DNA of 64,000 nt from a virus (IMGVR_UViG_3300024344_003321:33425-97424); one strand, 5' to 3'. Positions 44,404-56,365 are shown, counted from the stretch's first letter. Numbers and translations: made by a program. Notes: a model not told the origin generated them from the letters alone.

Positions 44404-44411
44404 TATAAATA
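44404..44411 (+). promoter_or_regulatory. Candidate T4-type late promoter box TATAAATA
   Basis: Exact TATAAATA in the 61-base gap before the giant gene, 20 bases upstream of its TTG, matching the distance seen before queD. TATATTTG at 44389-44396 resembles a Bacteroidota -7 element but lacks a matching -33. Chance occurrence is possible in AT-rich DNA. Confidence 0.4.
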
Positions 44412-44430
44412 TTTATAGGAGATAGTTACA

Positions 44431-47400
44431 TTGGCAATAACATTCCAGCAACCTGATATAATATATGGATTACTATACCCTGATGCAAATCAAAGCGCTC
44501 AACCATTTGGTGGTGCAAACGAAGCGCAAATTAATAATACTGCAAATGAGATTTGTAATGGTCTTGGCTATGATTTATATGAGTATGAAACTATCGATAC
44601 GCAAAGTAGTTTATACTCTGGTGTAAATCAAGATAATGTATGGATACGGAGTTGGAGTACAAATAACGATACATGGGTTGGGCAAAACGGGATTGGTACA
44701 AGTCAAAGCCCCGGGTGTGAATTGGGCCAATTATGTTCGCACCTATTCGCTAGTTTAACATGTTATAATGAAAGTGAAGTTCCTCCTGAACCAATACTCG
44801 GTTGCACAGATTTAACAGCAGATAATTATAACCCACTTGCTACAGAAGATGATGGTAGTTGTGACTTTTCTAGCGGATTTTCTATTACATATTATAGTGG
44901 TATGTGTAGGTACTGTACATTACTACCTAGCTTATCAGGTAATGTTATTGGGAGTGGCATGACACCCGAAGAATGTTGCACGGCCGCTTTTGGAATGAAT
45001 ACTGCAACCCTAAGTTCGGACTGTAATTCTGGGTCATGGCTTGGATATTATTGTTCGTGGACAAGTATCGTATCAGGTTGTATGGATGTTAATGCTTGTA
45101 ATTACAATTCTGAGGCAACAGAAGATGATAATAGTTGCCTATATGGAATTGATGAATGTGGTGTATGTGGAGGTGATAATTCAACTTGTGCTGATTGTGC
45201 AGGTGTTCCGTACGGGAGTTCATCATTAGATGACTGTGGTGTATGTGATGGTGGTAACGATTCTATGGATGAATGTGGAGTATGTAATGGTGATAATTCA
45301 AGTTGTATGGGTTGTACAGAACCATCTGCGTATAACTATGACCCTTATGCAATAATAGATGATGGTTCATGTTATGCTGATAAATGGGGTTGTATAGATA
45401 CGAACGCGTTAAATTATGATGCTGCTGCTACATATCAAACTTCATTTGAATTTCCAAGAACTGCTGATGCTGGACATTATCAGCGATATGAATATATTAT
45501 CAATGATACACCATGTATATACTCGAATAGTAGTCATTCAATCGGTATGACGGACCCACAAACAACAACGGTGCCCGATATATCATCTCTATATATAACA
45601 AATAGAAATGTTAATATTCAGTTTCAATCAGATGAAAGTCCAGTTTATGAGGAATGGAATGGTATTGATTTATACTTCCCAACATGTCATGTAGGCTATA
45701 GTAATTGTATAAACAGTTTTGGTTACACTAAATCTCAAGCAGTACCATATAAACTAGCATGGGATAACGGTGATAATACATGGTTTGGACACGGGGCAGC
45801 AAATAGTTATTGCCAACAATTGGGTTTACCAGCAAAATGGGACGAAGGTGAAGTAAGTAATCAAACATACGATTTTGGTTTAATTCATTACGATTATGAA
45901 AATGACCAATTGTCATTCGATAATCTTATGGGCATGCACGGGTATCGAGGGTTGTATGATGGTGTTGGGTGCCAAGGTCCTGTTACTGCTAACTCACCAT
46001 GGTGTGATGCCTGGGTTTATTACGCAAGGACAATAGAATGCTTTATATCAGTACCGGGTTGTACAGACCCAACGGCTGATAATTATGACGATACAGCAAA
46101 TTATGATGATGGTTCATGCCAATGGGTGGGTTGTTCGGATTTAGTTGCCGAAAATCATTATTGTGAATCATATGCACCAACTATTTTATATTCTTCACCA
46201 TATATTTGCACAAAGTGGTTTAGTAATAACGAATTTAATCTTAGGACATTCCCATCAAGCTCACCGACTGGTGCATGGTATTCTACTGAATTAAACAAAC
46301 CACATATATTAAATGATACGAATACTAACCAAGAAGTTTTATATTTACCTGGCACCATAAAATTTACAGGAAATTCTTCATTTTATAGTTTAGATTCTAA
46401 TTTAAATGACGATGGTTCATGTGAGTATATAGTGGGTTGTACTGACATTGAGGCAGCAAATTATAATTCCGAAACGACTATGGTATGCGATGGTGAAAAT
46501 CACAATATATCTACTATTGGAGTCGATGACTGCACAGCACCGGGTGTTAACTGCTGTTGTATATATGATACTGACGCTCCAATTGGTAGTATTGACTTAT
46601 ATTATGACGGCGAAATACAAGTATCACCTCAGAATAATATTAATGTTTATGATATTCAAGTTTGGAATGATGATGAACCACAATTAATGTTAATGATAGG
46701 AGCTACGGATGACTTTGAAGGTGATATTTCATTTACGGGTACACTAACTGAATCTGCAATAAATACTATTCCAGGTGGTGATACGGGTAACCTTAATATA
46801 TACGGTAATCTTGCTGCATCAAATATAATCACAACATCTAATTTTTCAGGGACACTTGATAATGGTTCTGCTGCTATAAATATTTTTCCGTATATATCTG
46901 TTGATAAATATACTATCCCAGGTGACTATGGGGTTATAATTAATGTACAAGTTTCAGATAATTTTAATAATGTATTATCTATGCAACAGGAAGTGACATT
47001 TTCAATATTATCGCCAAGAAAATTAGTATGTATGTATAATACGACTTTACCAGACACCTCGGAGACATTATATTGGTATCAAGGTATTTATACAGCAGAT
47101 GGTGATAGATTAAACGATTGTGGTAATAATAGTAAATGTAAAAATTCTTGGGATGGCCACAGCCACACTGGCTCAGGTGGGTGGCAATATAGCCAAAATA
47201 ATCTAACATGGGTTAATTCAAACTACACATTACCATTACCGACTGATTATGATTCTTGTAATACTTTTTGTTTTTTCTTTTACGGTAGGTATTGTGATAT
47301 TATTGCTCCAAATCAAATGTGCGGTGTTTCTTTTGCTGGACAGCAATGGACAGATAAATTAAATGAACTTAATGGGGGTGCAAACTCACCATTTTATGTT

Positions 47401-50400
47401 CCAAATGCATATTCATATTCGAGTGGTTTAGATAGTGGGTTTACACATGAATTTTGTCAAAATGTATTAGGGTATGATTCATATATTAGTGACACATTAA
47501 TTGACGATAATCTATCGCATTCGGGGTGGACAAGTAATTTAGCGACAGTCACTGGAGGTACTTGGGGTAATTCAACGAATATGTTACCATATTATGAGGG
47601 TATGGATAGCTGTGTAAGTGGGTTCATGAGTTCTCAGCAAACATGGAGCTGGGCTGTTACATTTGAATGTACTCGTGATGAAAATATTCAGTTAGGTTGT
47701 ACGAATATATTATCTCCAAATTATAATATTAATGCAGCAATAGATGATGGTAGTTGTCAAATTGAAGGGTGTTTAGACCCCCAATCATGTAATTATAAAC
47801 GAGAGGTAACAATACATAACCAAGATTTATGTAGATATCCAATCCATGAAAAATTATTTACTGTGGGTTATAATTCAGAAAATATCAATTCATTCACTAA
47901 TTTACCAGAATGGGTTCCAATACAAGAAATAGTTACACTTGGGGAATATGACACTAATGAGTTGTATTGTTGTGATAATAATACTGATAATATGGAAGGT
48001 AGGATGGATGATTCCTCTATAATATTATGTTGTAGGGATTCTAACAATAATGGTATATGTGACCCATTAATTGTACCATCTACTCCAGGTTCAGATAATT
48101 GGAGGTCAAATATAAGACCTGCATGCTTTAGTTGTGAAACTCTAAATACAGATGGTAATACATGGCTCCCATTAGAATATTCAACTATTGAAATATCTGG
48201 GTGTACAGATTATTTGGCTGTAAATTATATGTCATCTGCTACAATTGAGGGTGGTACTTGTTATTATGAAGGTTGTATGGATGATACTGCATGTACATAT
48301 TTTTGTGACTTAAATCCAGATACTTATCCATGCCAAGGTAGTGAAATGCACGGGTATGAATATAATATTTCTCATGTAGTGAATAACCCTACTATGTGTA
48401 AATACAAAGGAATTTCAGAAGATTATCCTTGTTCATGTGATATGTCGGATGTACCCGTGGTATATTACAGTGATTCGGATAATGATGGGATTGGGTGTTG
48501 TGATGACTCAATATTAGCTTGTTCAGCAGATAAACCTATAAAATTCGTTACTACTTGTGATGAAAGTAGCTCTAGCTGCACATGTTTTGGTATTGTCGAT
48601 GATTGTGGTGTATGTGATGGTAACAATGAATGCATAGGATGTACAGATGTTGGAGAGTATGATTTTGAATGGTTTAATACTACCATCGTATCTGATTTTG
48701 GAACTTATAGTCAATTGACAGGTTACCCCTTTTATCCACCGGCACAATTCCCCGCGGGTGATTATGATTATTTAGATAATACGGCAGGTGCAAATAATGC
48801 ACTTCTATCTTCTGCAAACATAATAACTATTGATGATGGTTCATGTGATTATTGTAGATTTGGGTTAAAAGATGTATCGTGGTATATTAATAGCGATTCT
48901 GGTCAATTAGATTGTTTAAATGACAGTTCATGTTATAGTGAAACTCCAACGGGTTACAATCGCATAAATTATACATGTGATATTGGGTTTCCTTTTAATG
49001 TAGATAATATATATTCGGGGACTGTGATATATAGTGATGGTCAAATTATTGAGGGTGGTTCTCTTGATGCAAGCACGCCAAGGAAATGTTGCGAACGAGC
49101 AACAAATTTGTTGGCGGAAAGTATGGGTAATTCTTATAGTTTAGGTTCAACTCCACATTTACAGGGTTATATTAAATCCTCTGCTGGATTAAATGGTAGA
49201 GTAGGTCAATTTTGTTGTGGAGATGTAGAGGGTGCAAACACTGGAATTGGTGGGTGTACTGATAATCATGCTGATAATTTTAATCCTAATGCTATACACG
49301 ATAACGGGTTATGTATTTATTATGGGTGTAACAATCCGATTGCAGATAATTATAATGAAGATGCTACTCATGATGATGGGACTTGTATTTATACAGGTTG
49401 TATGGAACAAGAATTTTGTAACTATGACCCGATTTATAATAAACCGTGTAAAAAATGTTGTATTTCACCAAATCCAAATGGTTGTGGTGATGGTATTATT
49501 CCTGGATGTGATAGCGACGGGACAATAGGCCCACCTAAAGTTGCGTATTATCAAGATACAGATGGTGATTGTTATTGGAATACACTTGATAATAGTATAA
49601 ATGGTACTCCGATTTTATGTGATGAAGTATGCCCAGGTGATGTTGTTCCAACTTATAATGGATTCGATTGTGTTTTAATATCAAATGGTTGTGGTCCAGA
49701 TTTATACCCAGATGTTCCTGTAGGTGAAGAAATATTTGGTTGTATGGATAACACTGCTTGGAATTATAATGCTTTAGCCAACGCAGATAGTGGAGATTGT
49801 ATATATACCCATTCGGGTGTCGGTGAAGAGTGTATTTGTAATGATGCACCTGATATTGATATTGAATTTTATTATTTTGGGTCAGACACAGCCGACCCAT
49901 GGGTTCATTGTACTGGCTGGGGTGGCACAGGTGATTCTCTGGGTTGGGTACCACCTGTATATTCGTATGATATAAGTGATATGCCACTAACAAATGTTGG
50001 TTATATAAATACTGCAGAAAGTTGTTGTGCATACCAATATGGTGGTAATGAGTTTTATTATAATGCAGTAGTACAATCACCATTCAGATATTGTTGTTGT
50101 TTTAACACTTTAACGGGGTGCACAGATACTGTTGCTTCAAATTATAATCCATATGCTCAAGAGGATGATAATAGTTGCGAATATCATATATGGGTAGATG
50201 TTGCAACAACAATTGGTGGTCAAGGGGCCCCACCTGATTTTGATTGGGATGGCTCAAAGAATTGTAATGATTTATGTGTATTGTATGGTGCTATCAATGG
50301 AGTTGAATCAACTTGTTCAAATCAAGGGTGTGCAGGATTCCATGATAATGTAGCTTTAGATGAAGATTACTCGGAAGTGGTTATGGGTGATGTTTGGCAA

Positions 50401-53400
50401 GATGTGAGTAATTATTGTCCATTTGTTATTTACTTTGGTCAGCAATGCGATACTTGTGATGATATTGGTGGTACATGGAATATATCTAGCAGTGCATTTG
50501 ATTCACCATTAGAAACATGTCAAGCAGTAGGTGGGGGAGAAGGTCCTGCAATATGGGTCGGTCAAGTCCCAGATTATCAGATGAATGGCCAAACTCCATA
50601 TCATAATCAAGATACAGGTGAGGGATTTGGTATTTATTGTTGTAACCCACCAGCAGAGTTGGTAAAAGGGTATCATACAGGTGGTACTAAATACATGTCA
50701 CATTTCGGGGGAAACATAAATGAATTTTGTGAATTAGACAGTGATAACATTATAGATTTATTTTTATGGTTTTCGGGATATGACCCATGTCCAGGGTTGA
50801 CTGACCCAATGTCTTGTGATAATTATTCTACTTTGTATGGTGACCATATATGTAAATGGACTACTGAAATAGGTAGCCCGTTGCAGATGTATTATAATTG
50901 GGATACATGTAATGGGCAAACATTTGAACCGTTAAATCACCCGTTGGCTCTACAAGAAGATTGGGTAGGTGCACCTGTTTGGCCTACATCTGTTCAATGT
51001 TGTTGTTCTTGGGACGAACCAATATTAGGTTGTATGGATGAAATTGCATATAATTACGATTCGGATGTAAATTTCCCATGTGGTGCACCATTCTATGAAT
51101 GTGGTGTTGATTGTGATTGCTGTCAATATTCGGGTTGTATGGATTCAGATGCAACAAATTTTAATATTAATGCTACACTTGATTGTAATGATGAATTAAT
51201 GGGTAATGATAATTCTTGTTGTGAATATGAAATGGGGTGTATGGATTCATCTGCTTTAAATTATAATCCAGATGCAACATATAATAATGGTATCGATTGT
51301 ATTTATGGGACAATAGGGTGTATGGACCCAATTGCATCAAATTATAATCCTAATGCTACACATGACTATTGTTATCCAATGACTGGGATTTATTATGCAG
51401 GATATCCCGCAGGAACAGCATGGGCTGATGTTATCCCAGAGTGGGTGGGTAGTGCACTCGATGGAGCATTATGTCAATGTGGTAGTGGGTTAGATGATAT
51501 TATTGACCCAGGGGAATTGGGGTGCGATATATGTATTATTCCTGATAGGGACCATGACCCTGGTGATATTGGTATAACTGGGTTTCCAAATAATAATTTT
51601 CCGGGTCAATGTAGGTCAAGTTGTACATTTTTACCTGAAATAGAGGTGGGTTATTTTCTGAATGGGCAAAATATGGCGACATCGGGCTTAGATGAAATAT
51701 ACAATGTTCATTATGTGTCCGAAGAACAAATTGCTACTTTGGGGGCTATCGTTACTTTAACTGGAATTACTAATGAAGTTATGTGGATAGAGTGGGGTTA
51801 TGAGTGCAGTCCAGTTGTCCCAGTCACACCGACATGTGAAGAACAAGTGGTTTGTAATCCTAATACTAACAATGCGTTAGCTAATTTACAAATTTCTATT
51901 GATGAAGCTAATAATTCGTATGAACCACAATTGATGTTACCATCATTTGAGTCTGCTAATTTATTTCCGAGTTATTTAACGGTACATGCAACTGTATATG
52001 ATTCAAATAATCAATCATCTTCAGGTGAAATTGTATTATTAATACATGGTTCAGATGATAATTATACTTATTGTGAACCAGAAGATGATGGGGGATATTG
52101 GAATCATTGGGATTATGACCCATCAAACGGCGCACCTTTACCTGACACTCCACCACCTATAACCGTTTATCTATCTGATATCCCTGGTCTTGCAGAAGCT
52201 TTTGAAGATTTGAACCACGGTGTTTCAAATTGTTATTTACCTATTGTAGATTTCATTAACAATAATATGAATGAGCAACCACCATATGGTGGAGATTCAA
52301 TCGGGCCGTTTCAGGGTTGTCCTGCATTTTGTCCTATGGATAGAGGAGTATCAGATTTTGACTGTTGTGGTGACAGTAATGAAATGACATGTATGTGTGG
52401 GCAATATGGTGATTGCAACCATTTAAACAGTTATAAATATAATTTATGTCCACCAGACATACAAGCAATCCAAGAGTTATGGCCATTTGCCATAGATGAT
52501 ATAGGTATAGGTGGTGCATCTCCAGGTAGTCTTGTACAGATACCTCCTTGTTATTATTCTTGTAGTTTAACACCGATTGATATAAGGTGGGCTACATTTT
52601 TTAGAGGTAATGATTCTTGTAATTGGTCAACGAGTGTGTCATGGGATGGGGGCTCATTTGATGGTGAGGATTATGGTTGGCCAAATTTAGCTTGTACAGT
52701 TTGGGATTGGGATGGGGAAGATTGTATCCCAAATTCTGTTCCAAGTGTTATAACTCACTTTAATCAGTTTGGTAATCCATGTGGTTGGACATATAGTGGG
52801 TGGAGAGGGTGCTGGAATTTACCTGAACAAGAATTTGGAGACCAGGCATATCAAGATGCTTTAATTAGTTTCATAGGATTGTTGGGAGAAGATAATTGGA
52901 CTATTACTGATATTCAAGACCAATTGCCCTGGGGTTTTGCTTTGGAGGGTGGATTGGAAGGTGATTTTGCCGAACCTTTGGATGAAATTCTACAAGAAGA
53001 AGCACCATTTAGGCCTGATGTTCCTTTTGAATATGATATTGAATTTAATGACATTCCCATATCCATAGATACAGACTGGCCAGTAGAAGGGTATGACGAT
53101 GCATGGTTAGATGACCAAAATTGGTCTCAGCCCTCAGATGCTTATGCAGATGTCAGTGGTGGTTTCGATGGTGGTGTATATGACCAGAATGGAGAAGCGA
53201 TTGCATTTGAAGCTTCAGGGCTTGTACCAACTGAGTGGACGGGTGCGTGGGAAGATTTTTTCTCTTCGGATGTTTATGATGATTTTTTCGAGGCTCAATT
53301 GAATCTGTACACTTTGTTTGGTGAATTCCAAGAGTGGGCGGACACTATGCCACCAAGTTTTCAAATGCTGCTTGATATGGCTGAAGTTGATTTTTTCGGG

Positions 53401-53634
53401 GGGACACCTTCAACATTTGGGATGCCTGAAGGTTATGAGGCTGAATTTCAACCAGGTATAGTTTCTGAATTATTAGATGATATTCAGAATGGTACCCTCA
53501 CGGGAGATGAGGCGTTAGAAACCCTTCATCAGCGAGCTCATGGGATTATGAGCTATTATTCAGCAGATTATCAAAATTGTTCAAATCCCACTACATGTAT
53601 TTTAAATGGTGGGCATGGGCCTTACCAGGAGTGA
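44431..53634 (+). CDS. Giant Cys-rich repeat protein, probable adhesin or tail-fibre-like protein
   Basis: 3067 residues, TTG start at 44431 after TAGGAGATAG. Contains about 21 copies of a short Cys module of the form GC(T/M)D..A.NYN..A..DDGSC between residues 124 and about 2315, plus [11 protein letters not shown]-type segments near residues 245-290 and 1390-1410. At least three related modules of some 90-120 residues (near 27-115, 423-540 and 963-1087), each with FC..LG or IC..LG followed by W-rich sequence and a closing C, look like repeated binding domains. An Ig/HYR-like domain lies at about 710-865 ([28 protein letters not shown]). The C-terminal 760 residues lack the repeats and are acidic. 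No signal peptide or anchor is apparent. Confidence 0.8.
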   Translation: MAITFQQPDIIYGLLYPDANQSAQPFGGANEAQINNTANEICNGLGYDLYEYETIDTQSSLYSGVNQDNVWIRSWSTNNDTWVGQNGIGTSQSPGCELGQLCSHLFASLTCYNESEVPPEPILGCTDLTADNYNPLATEDDGSCDFSSGFSITYYSGMCRYCTLLPSLSGNVIGSGMTPEECCTAAFGMNTATLSSDCNSGSWLGYYCSWTSIVSGCMDVNACNYNSEATEDDNSCLYGIDECGVCGGDNSTCADCAGVPYGSSSLDDCGVCDGGNDSMDECGVCNGDNSSCMGCTEPSAYNYDPYAIIDDGSCYADKWGCIDTNALNYDAAATYQTSFEFPRTADAGHYQRYEYIINDTPCIYSNSSHSIGMTDPQTTTVPDISSLYITNRNVNIQFQSDESPVYEEWNGIDLYFPTCHVGYSNCINSFGYTKSQAVPYKLAWDNGDNTWFGHGAANSYCQQLGLPAKWDEGEVSNQTYDFGLIHYDYENDQLSFDNLMGMHGYRGLYDGVGCQGPVTANSPWCDAWVYYARTIECFISVPGCTDPTADNYDDTANYDDGSCQWVGCSDLVAENHYCESYAPTILYSSPYICTKWFSNNEFNLRTFPSSSPTGAWYSTELNKPHILNDTNTNQEVLYLPGTIKFTGNSSFYSLDSNLNDDGSCEYIVGCTDIEAANYNSETTMVCDGENHNISTIGVDDCTAPGVNCCCIYDTDAPIGSIDLYYDGEIQVSPQNNINVYDIQVWNDDEPQLMLMIGATDDFEGDISFTGTLTESAINTIPGGDTGNLNIYGNLAASNIITTSNFSGTLDNGSAAINIFPYISVDKYTIPGDYGVIINVQVSDNFNNVLSMQQEVTFSILSPRKLVCMYNTTLPDTSETLYWYQGIYTADGDRLNDCGNNSKCKNSWDGHSHTGSGGWQYSQNNLTWVNSNYTLPLPTDYDSCNTFCFFFYGRYCDIIAPNQMCGVSFAGQQWTDKLNELNGGANSPFYVPNAYSYSSGLDSGFTHEFCQNVLGYDSYISDTLIDDNLSHSGWTSNLATVTGGTWGNSTNMLPYYEGMDSCVSGFMSSQQTWSWAVTFECTRDENIQLGCTNILSPNYNINAAIDDGSCQIEGCLDPQSCNYKREVTIHNQDLCRYPIHEKLFTVGYNSENINSFTNLPEWVPIQEIVTLGEYDTNELYCCDNNTDNMEGRMDDSSIILCCRDSNNNGICDPLIVPSTPGSDNWRSNIRPACFSCETLNTDGNTWLPLEYSTIEISGCTDYLAVNYMSSATIEGGTCYYEGCMDDTACTYFCDLNPDTYPCQGSEMHGYEYNISHVVNNPTMCKYKGISEDYPCSCDMSDVPVVYYSDSDNDGIGCCDDSILACSADKPIKFVTTCDESSSSCTCFGIVDDCGVCDGNNECIGCTDVGEYDFEWFNTTIVSDFGTYSQLTGYPFYPPAQFPAGDYDYLDNTAGANNALLSSANIITIDDGSCDYCRFGLKDVSWYINSDSGQLDCLNDSSCYSETPTGYNRINYTCDIGFPFNVDNIYSGTVIYSDGQIIEGGSLDASTPRKCCERATNLLAESMGNSYSLGSTPHLQGYIKSSAGLNGRVGQFCCGDVEGANTGIGGCTDNHADNFNPNAIHDNGLCIYYGCNNPIADNYNEDATHDDGTCIYTGCMEQEFCNYDPIYNKPCKKCCISPNPNGCGDGIIPGCDSDGTIGPPKVAYYQDTDGDCYWNTLDNSINGTPILCDEVCPGDVVPTYNGFDCVLISNGCGPDLYPDVPVGEEIFGCMDNTAWNYNALANADSGDCIYTHSGVGEECICNDAPDIDIEFYYFGSDTADPWVHCTGWGGTGDSLGWVPPVYSYDISDMPLTNVGYINTAESCCAYQYGGNEFYYNAVVQSPFRYCCCFNTLTGCTDTVASNYNPYAQEDDNSCEYHIWVDVATTIGGQGAPPDFDWDGSKNCNDLCVLYGAINGVESTCSNQGCAGFHDNVALDEDYSEVVMGDVWQDVSNYCPFVIYFGQQCDTCDDIGGTWNISSSAFDSPLETCQAVGGGEGPAIWVGQVPDYQMNGQTPYHNQDTGEGFGIYCCNPPAELVKGYHTGGTKYMSHFGGNINEFCELDSDNIIDLFLWFSGYDPCPGLTDPMSCDNYSTLYGDHICKWTTEIGSPLQMYYNWDTCNGQTFEPLNHPLALQEDWVGAPVWPTSVQCCCSWDEPILGCMDEIAYNYDSDVNFPCGAPFYECGVDCDCCQYSGCMDSDATNFNINATLDCNDELMGNDNSCCEYEMGCMDSSALNYNPDATYNNGIDCIYGTIGCMDPIASNYNPNATHDYCYPMTGIYYAGYPAGTAWADVIPEWVGSALDGALCQCGSGLDDIIDPGELGCDICIIPDRDHDPGDIGITGFPNNNFPGQCRSSCTFLPEIEVGYFLNGQNMATSGLDEIYNVHYVSEEQIATLGAIVTLTGITNEVMWIEWGYECSPVVPVTPTCEEQVVCNPNTNNALANLQISIDEANNSYEPQLMLPSFESANLFPSYLTVHATVYDSNNQSSSGEIVLLIHGSDDNYTYCEPEDDGGYWNHWDYDPSNGAPLPDTPPPITVYLSDIPGLAEAFEDLNHGVSNCYLPIVDFINNNMNEQPPYGGDSIGPFQGCPAFCPMDRGVSDFDCCGDSNEMTCMCGQYGDCNHLNSYKYNLCPPDIQAIQELWPFAIDDIGIGGASPGSLVQIPPCYYSCSLTPIDIRWATFFRGNDSCNWSTSVSWDGGSFDGEDYGWPNLACTVWDWDGEDCIPNSVPSVITHFNQFGNPCGWTYSGWRGCWNLPEQEFGDQAYQDALISFIGLLGEDNWTITDIQDQLPWGFALEGGLEGDFAEPLDEILQEEAPFRPDVPFEYDIEFNDIPISIDTDWPVEGYDDAWLDDQNWSQPSDAYADVSGGFDGGVYDQNGEAIAFEASGLVPTEWTGAWEDFFSSDVYDDFFEAQLNLYTLFGEFQEWADTMPPSFQMLLDMAEVDFFGGTPSTFGMPEGYEAEFQPGIVSELLDDIQNGTLTGDEALETLHQRAHGIMSYYSADYQNCSNPTTCILNGGHGPYQE
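44800..51378 (+). repeat. Array of about 21 degenerate GCTD..A.NYN coding repeats
   Basis: Counted by eye in the protein: first copy [18 protein letters not shown] at 44800, last [18 protein letters not shown] from 51316. Copies are about 22-25 residues but spaced irregularly (directly adjacent to over 200 residues apart) and diverged, with Cys, Asp, Ala, Asn-Tyr and a closing DDGSC most conserved. They often come in pairs. The same motif occurs once in the preceding protein, near 43400. Confidence 0.85.
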
Positions 53635-53637
53635 TTA

Positions 53638-54426
53638 ATGAGTAAATTTAGAACTATGTATAGGAGAGTAGTAGATAAAATAAACTACCAAGACGGTAGT
53701 GGTTATCAATTGGGGAATTTAATTCAATTTAATGGGATGCTACATAGACCAACTAAATTGCGAGTGTCCAATTGGTGGTCATCTTTTTCTTCGACTCATA
53801 GTGAGTTGTTAGCAAGATATAATTTTTGGATTACAGGTAATTTTATTGCTAAAGGATTTTCAACTTGGGATATAGATATTGTGTTGACACCTAAAAGTGA
53901 TAATTATGTTGATGAATTTAGTAATGATGTTATTTTAGCTGGATTGAAAGATGATTTACAGACAATTATACAGTCATCATTCGCTCAACCAGAACCTTTT
54001 TTAGTTGATGTGTTTTATTCAAATAATTGGGAACCATGGCCAGATGGGTTGAGCCATCAACAATTTGAAAGTTATGCAGATGAAACTCTAACAGGATTTA
54101 CAATAATAAATGAAGTTAGTCAGCATGGTACAATTACCCATGATTACGCCAATATGAGTCCAGCACCCGAACTGATAATCCAAGATTTATTTAAAAGAAC
54201 AACAACCAGATTGTCAGCAAAACATATACTAAAATATCAAAATGAAGGTAAATTTTGGGAAGACCCTATATTAATGAATACACAGGCCCCATCACCTGGT
54301 GTGATTAAACCTGATAAAATTCCAATAATATCAAAAAATAAATTTACAGATAATGCTAAGTTTATGGGTAATACTACATCAATAAATAAAAATCAGGGGA
54401 AGGTTAAACATGTTAAAAGCAAGTAA
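53638..54426 (+). CDS. Nucleotidyltransferase (Pol beta-like) fold protein
   Basis: 262 residues. ITGNFIAKGFSTWDIDIVL carries the superfamily pattern G(S/N)...G.S..D.D with D78 and D80, and FLVDVFYS supplies a third acidic residue, D124, on a following strand. This is the minimal NTase catalytic triad. Gly-Asn replaces Gly-Ser at 67-68. The C-terminal 80 residues are disordered and basic. No known antitoxin partner is evident; the next small gene overlaps it. Could be a nucleotide- or protein-modifying enzyme. Starts 4 bases after the giant gene stop. Confidence 0.65.
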   Translation: MSKFRTMYRRVVDKINYQDGSGYQLGNLIQFNGMLHRPTKLRVSNWWSSFSSTHSELLARYNFWITGNFIAKGFSTWDIDIVLTPKSDNYVDEFSNDVILAGLKDDLQTIIQSSFAQPEPFLVDVFYSNNWEPWPDGLSHQQFESYADETLTGFTIINEVSQHGTITHDYANMSPAPELIIQDLFKRTTTRLSAKHILKYQNEGKFWEDPILMNTQAPSPGVIKPDKIPIISKNKFTDNAKFMGNTTSINKNQGKVKHVKSK

Positions 54427-54607
54427 AAATAAAAACTTATATACAAAAAATAAACATCAACTTGATAAAAAAAACACAATTCGGAAACAAAATAAAAGGA
54501 TTAGTGTATCATCAATGAACTATGAAATTAAACAGGTGATTGACACTAACCTAAGACGAAAAACTTTTACACCAGTGTTAAAACGGTTGACGCCTATACC
54601 AAAATAG
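54410..54607 (+). CDS. Small basic protein
   Basis: 65 residues, about one third Lys/Arg/Asn, starting inside the end of the NTase gene. Probably disordered; it could bind nucleic acid or neutralise its upstream neighbour, but there is no direct sign of that. Low complexity makes the call tentative. Confidence 0.5.
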   Translation: MLKASKNKNLYTKNKHQLDKKNTIRKQNKRISVSSMNYEIKQVIDTNLRRKTFTPVLKRLTPIPK

Positions 54608-54697
54608 TTGTATATTATGATATGTTACATAATAGGACTTATAACTGGTTTTACTATATCTTATATAATCTTGCATTATTATACAGACCACGATTAA

Positions 54698-54773
54698 TTG
54701 TTACAATTTGTTACAATTTAATTGCCGATTTTGTTTGGTTCCAATGGGTACCGCATCGTATATTACAATGTAA
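54698..54773 (+). promoter_or_regulatory. 76-base regulatory repeat, copy 1
   Basis: Begins with two tandem TTGTTACAAT units (54698-54717, period 10) and continues GCCGATTTTGTTTGG..CCAATGGGT.CCGCATCGTATATTAC. Matches 56252-56327 over its full length with only a few changes. TTGGTT (54735-54740) and TATATT (54759-54764) are spaced 18 bases, like a sigma-70 promoter. TAAGATAAATGATAAA follows, shared with 62519-62534. It precedes the first of the small-gene cluster. Confidence 0.75.
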
Positions 54774-54802
54774 GATAAATGATAAACATAAGGGAAATAG
54801 AT

Positions 54803-55021
54803 ATGGCAATAATAAATAAAGATACAACAAAAAAAATGACAATAGATTTGACAGGTCCTGATGGAAATGCATTTATATTGTTAGGAACTGCTAAGAGATT
54901 AGCTAAAGCATTAGGTTTAGACCCATTAGTAGTTACAACAGAAATGACAATGGGTGATTATGACAATTTAATCAATACATTTGATGGTTATTTTGGCGCA
55001 ATAGTAGATTTAGAACGATAA
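54803..55021 (+). CDS. Unknown 72-residue protein
   Basis: ATG 54803 with TAAGGGA upstream, directly after the regulatory repeat. TIDLTGPDGNAFILLGTAKRLAKALGLDP resembles a small, single-domain, alpha/beta phage protein. No assigned function; the position suggests an early gene. Confidence 0.65.
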   Translation: MAIINKDTTKKMTIDLTGPDGNAFILLGTAKRLAKALGLDPLVVTTEMTMGDYDNLINTFDGYFGAIVDLER

Positions 55022-55036
55022 ATAAAGGAATACAAT

Positions 55037-55345
55037 ATGTTAGAAACAACAATATTAACAAGTGTAAATTCATCAATAACAAGTGAAGGTATGGTTTATC
55101 CACTTAATAAAAGTAATGAACCTGAAATACATAATGGTATTCATATATCAGATTGTACAGATGAATGGATAGAATCATTATCAGAAAATGATTATAACAG
55201 AGCAATCAATCGTGGGTTTGAAACTTGTATGCATGGTAACTCGTGGAACTCTGAATGTGATGAATGTGATATAGATGAATATTCAGATGATATGTCAGAT
55301 TTTGATGATAGTGCCTTAGTAGATGTAGATGGGTATTTACTTTGA
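55037..55345 (+). CDS. Acidic protein of unknown function
   Basis: 102 residues with a very acidic C-half (ECDECDIDEYSDDMSDFDDS) and several cysteines. AAAGGAAT precedes the ATG. Such acidic phage proteins may mimic DNA or bind basic host proteins; this is only a possibility. Overlaps the next start by 4 bases. Confidence 0.62.
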   Translation: MLETTILTSVNSSITSEGMVYPLNKSNEPEIHNGIHISDCTDEWIESLSENDYNRAINRGFETCMHGNSWNSECDECDIDEYSDDMSDFDDSALVDVDGYLL

Positions 55346-55872
55346 GCTTCGGAATGGTGGGAAATAATAACAGTTATTTTAATAATAATTCTAGCAATAA
55401 TAAAAAATCTAAATTAAGTACAAACGCTGCGCGCAAGGATGAATTTGCTACTAAATATAAGGTTGAAATTGAATGGTTGGTTGGAAATAAAATAGCTCTC
55501 AATGAAAAGTTTCTACGGGATATGCTTGATGTGTTACAAACTGGGAATAGACAGTTTACGGAAAAGATGCATACGGCTGTATTGAAATCAATGAAAAATC
55601 CAAAGTATGATGAATTTGCTATGATTGAACGCAAAGATAAAATGAAACCTATACTTGAAAAAATTAATCGAGTGTGGGAGATAGTTGCTAAATTGGATGG
55701 TGAAAAAGATGATTACTATTTACAAAACTATTCAGCACTTCCATTTGTTAATTCTCTTAAAGAACAATTTGAAAAGAATTATCATTTATCCGAAAAACAG
55801 ATGACTGCCTTAAATAAAGTCTATGCCAAATACAAAAAAAGATGGGATAAGATTCAGAATGACAAAAGCTAA
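55342..55872 (+). CDS. Unknown helical protein with Asn-rich leader
   Basis: 176 residues, TTG start at 55342 (ATG 55354 is possible). The leader NNNSYFNNNSSNNKKSK is followed by a helical, charged body (KVEIEWLVGNKIALNEKFLRDML). No catalytic motif. ATG of the next gene lies within its end. Confidence 0.62.
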   Translation: MSFGMVGNNNSYFNNNSSNNKKSKLSTNAARKDEFATKYKVEIEWLVGNKIALNEKFLRDMLDVLQTGNRQFTEKMHTAVLKSMKNPKYDEFAMIERKDKMKPILEKINRVWEIVAKLDGEKDDYYLQNYSALPFVNSLKEQFEKNYHLSEKQMTALNKVYAKYKKRWDKIQNDKS

Positions 55873-56230
55873 TGATTGGTTAATTGAAAGATTTAATAAA
55901 CTTAAATATAGGATTACATTTGCCACTGCCGACTCACGCACATCCAGAGAATTAACAGATGTCGAGTGGGTGAAACGACAGCTTGAAGATTTAGATGATG
56001 GTGTTGTTTTGTCAGACTTGGAGTTAGTCAAGGCTAATAATCTGTGTAAAGAATATTCAGGTGAAAAACATACATTGGATGACCGGAAATATATTGATAT
56101 GTGTTTAGAAAGAGATTTTAAAATAAAAGCAATCAAAGAATATAGACGATTGGTTAATTGTAGTTTACGAGAAGCCAAAAATGTGATTGATAAAAGGTAT
56201 ATAGCCATAAAAAATGTATCATCAGTTTAA
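55859..56230 (+). CDS. Protein with L7/L12 C-terminal-like motif
   Basis: 123 residues from ATG 55859, overlapping the previous stop. The last third, KIKAIKEYRRLVNCSLREAKNVIDK, follows the ribosomal protein L7/L12 C-terminal pattern (K.IK..R...xxSLKEAKdlv). In L7/L12 this face binds translation factors. The rest is helical. A translation-related role is a guess. Confidence 0.6.
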   Translation: MTKANDWLIERFNKLKYRITFATADSRTSRELTDVEWVKRQLEDLDDGVVLSDLELVKANNLCKEYSGEKHTLDDRKYIDMCLERDFKIKAIKEYRRLVNCSLREAKNVIDKRYIAIKNVSSV

Positions 56231-56251
56231 GAAAAAAGTTATCAACACTGG

Positions 56252-56327
56252 TTGTTACAAATTGTTACAATTTAATTGCCGATTTTGTTTGGAACCAATG
56301 GGTGCCGCATCGTATATTACTATGTAA
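56252..56327 (+). promoter_or_regulatory. 76-base regulatory repeat, copy 2
   Basis: Second copy of the element at 54698-54773: TTGTTACAAA TTGTTACAAT tandem at 56252-56271, then GCCGATTTTGTTTGG..CCAATGGGT.CCGCATCGTATATTAC. Candidate -35 TTGGAA and -10 TATATT keep the same 18-base spacing. It precedes the lytic transglycosylase gene. Confidence 0.75.
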
Positions 56328-56365
56328 TGAGAATTGAAAAAAAACAACAAATAAAGGAATATTAT

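Noticed and set aside
46875-46882. TATAAATA as a late promoter inside the giant gene
   Set aside because: It is in coding sequence, encodes ordinary residues and has no start codon downstream in a proper gene.
44800-51378. CRISPR-like array in the repeat region
   Set aside because: The repeats are protein repeats with irregular spacing and diverged DNA, not short identical units with uniform spacers.
54622-54819. 65-residue open frame over the regulatory repeat
   Set aside because: It covers the 76-base repeat and promoter-like region, has no good ribosome site and ends inside the next gene's leader; it is more likely chance.
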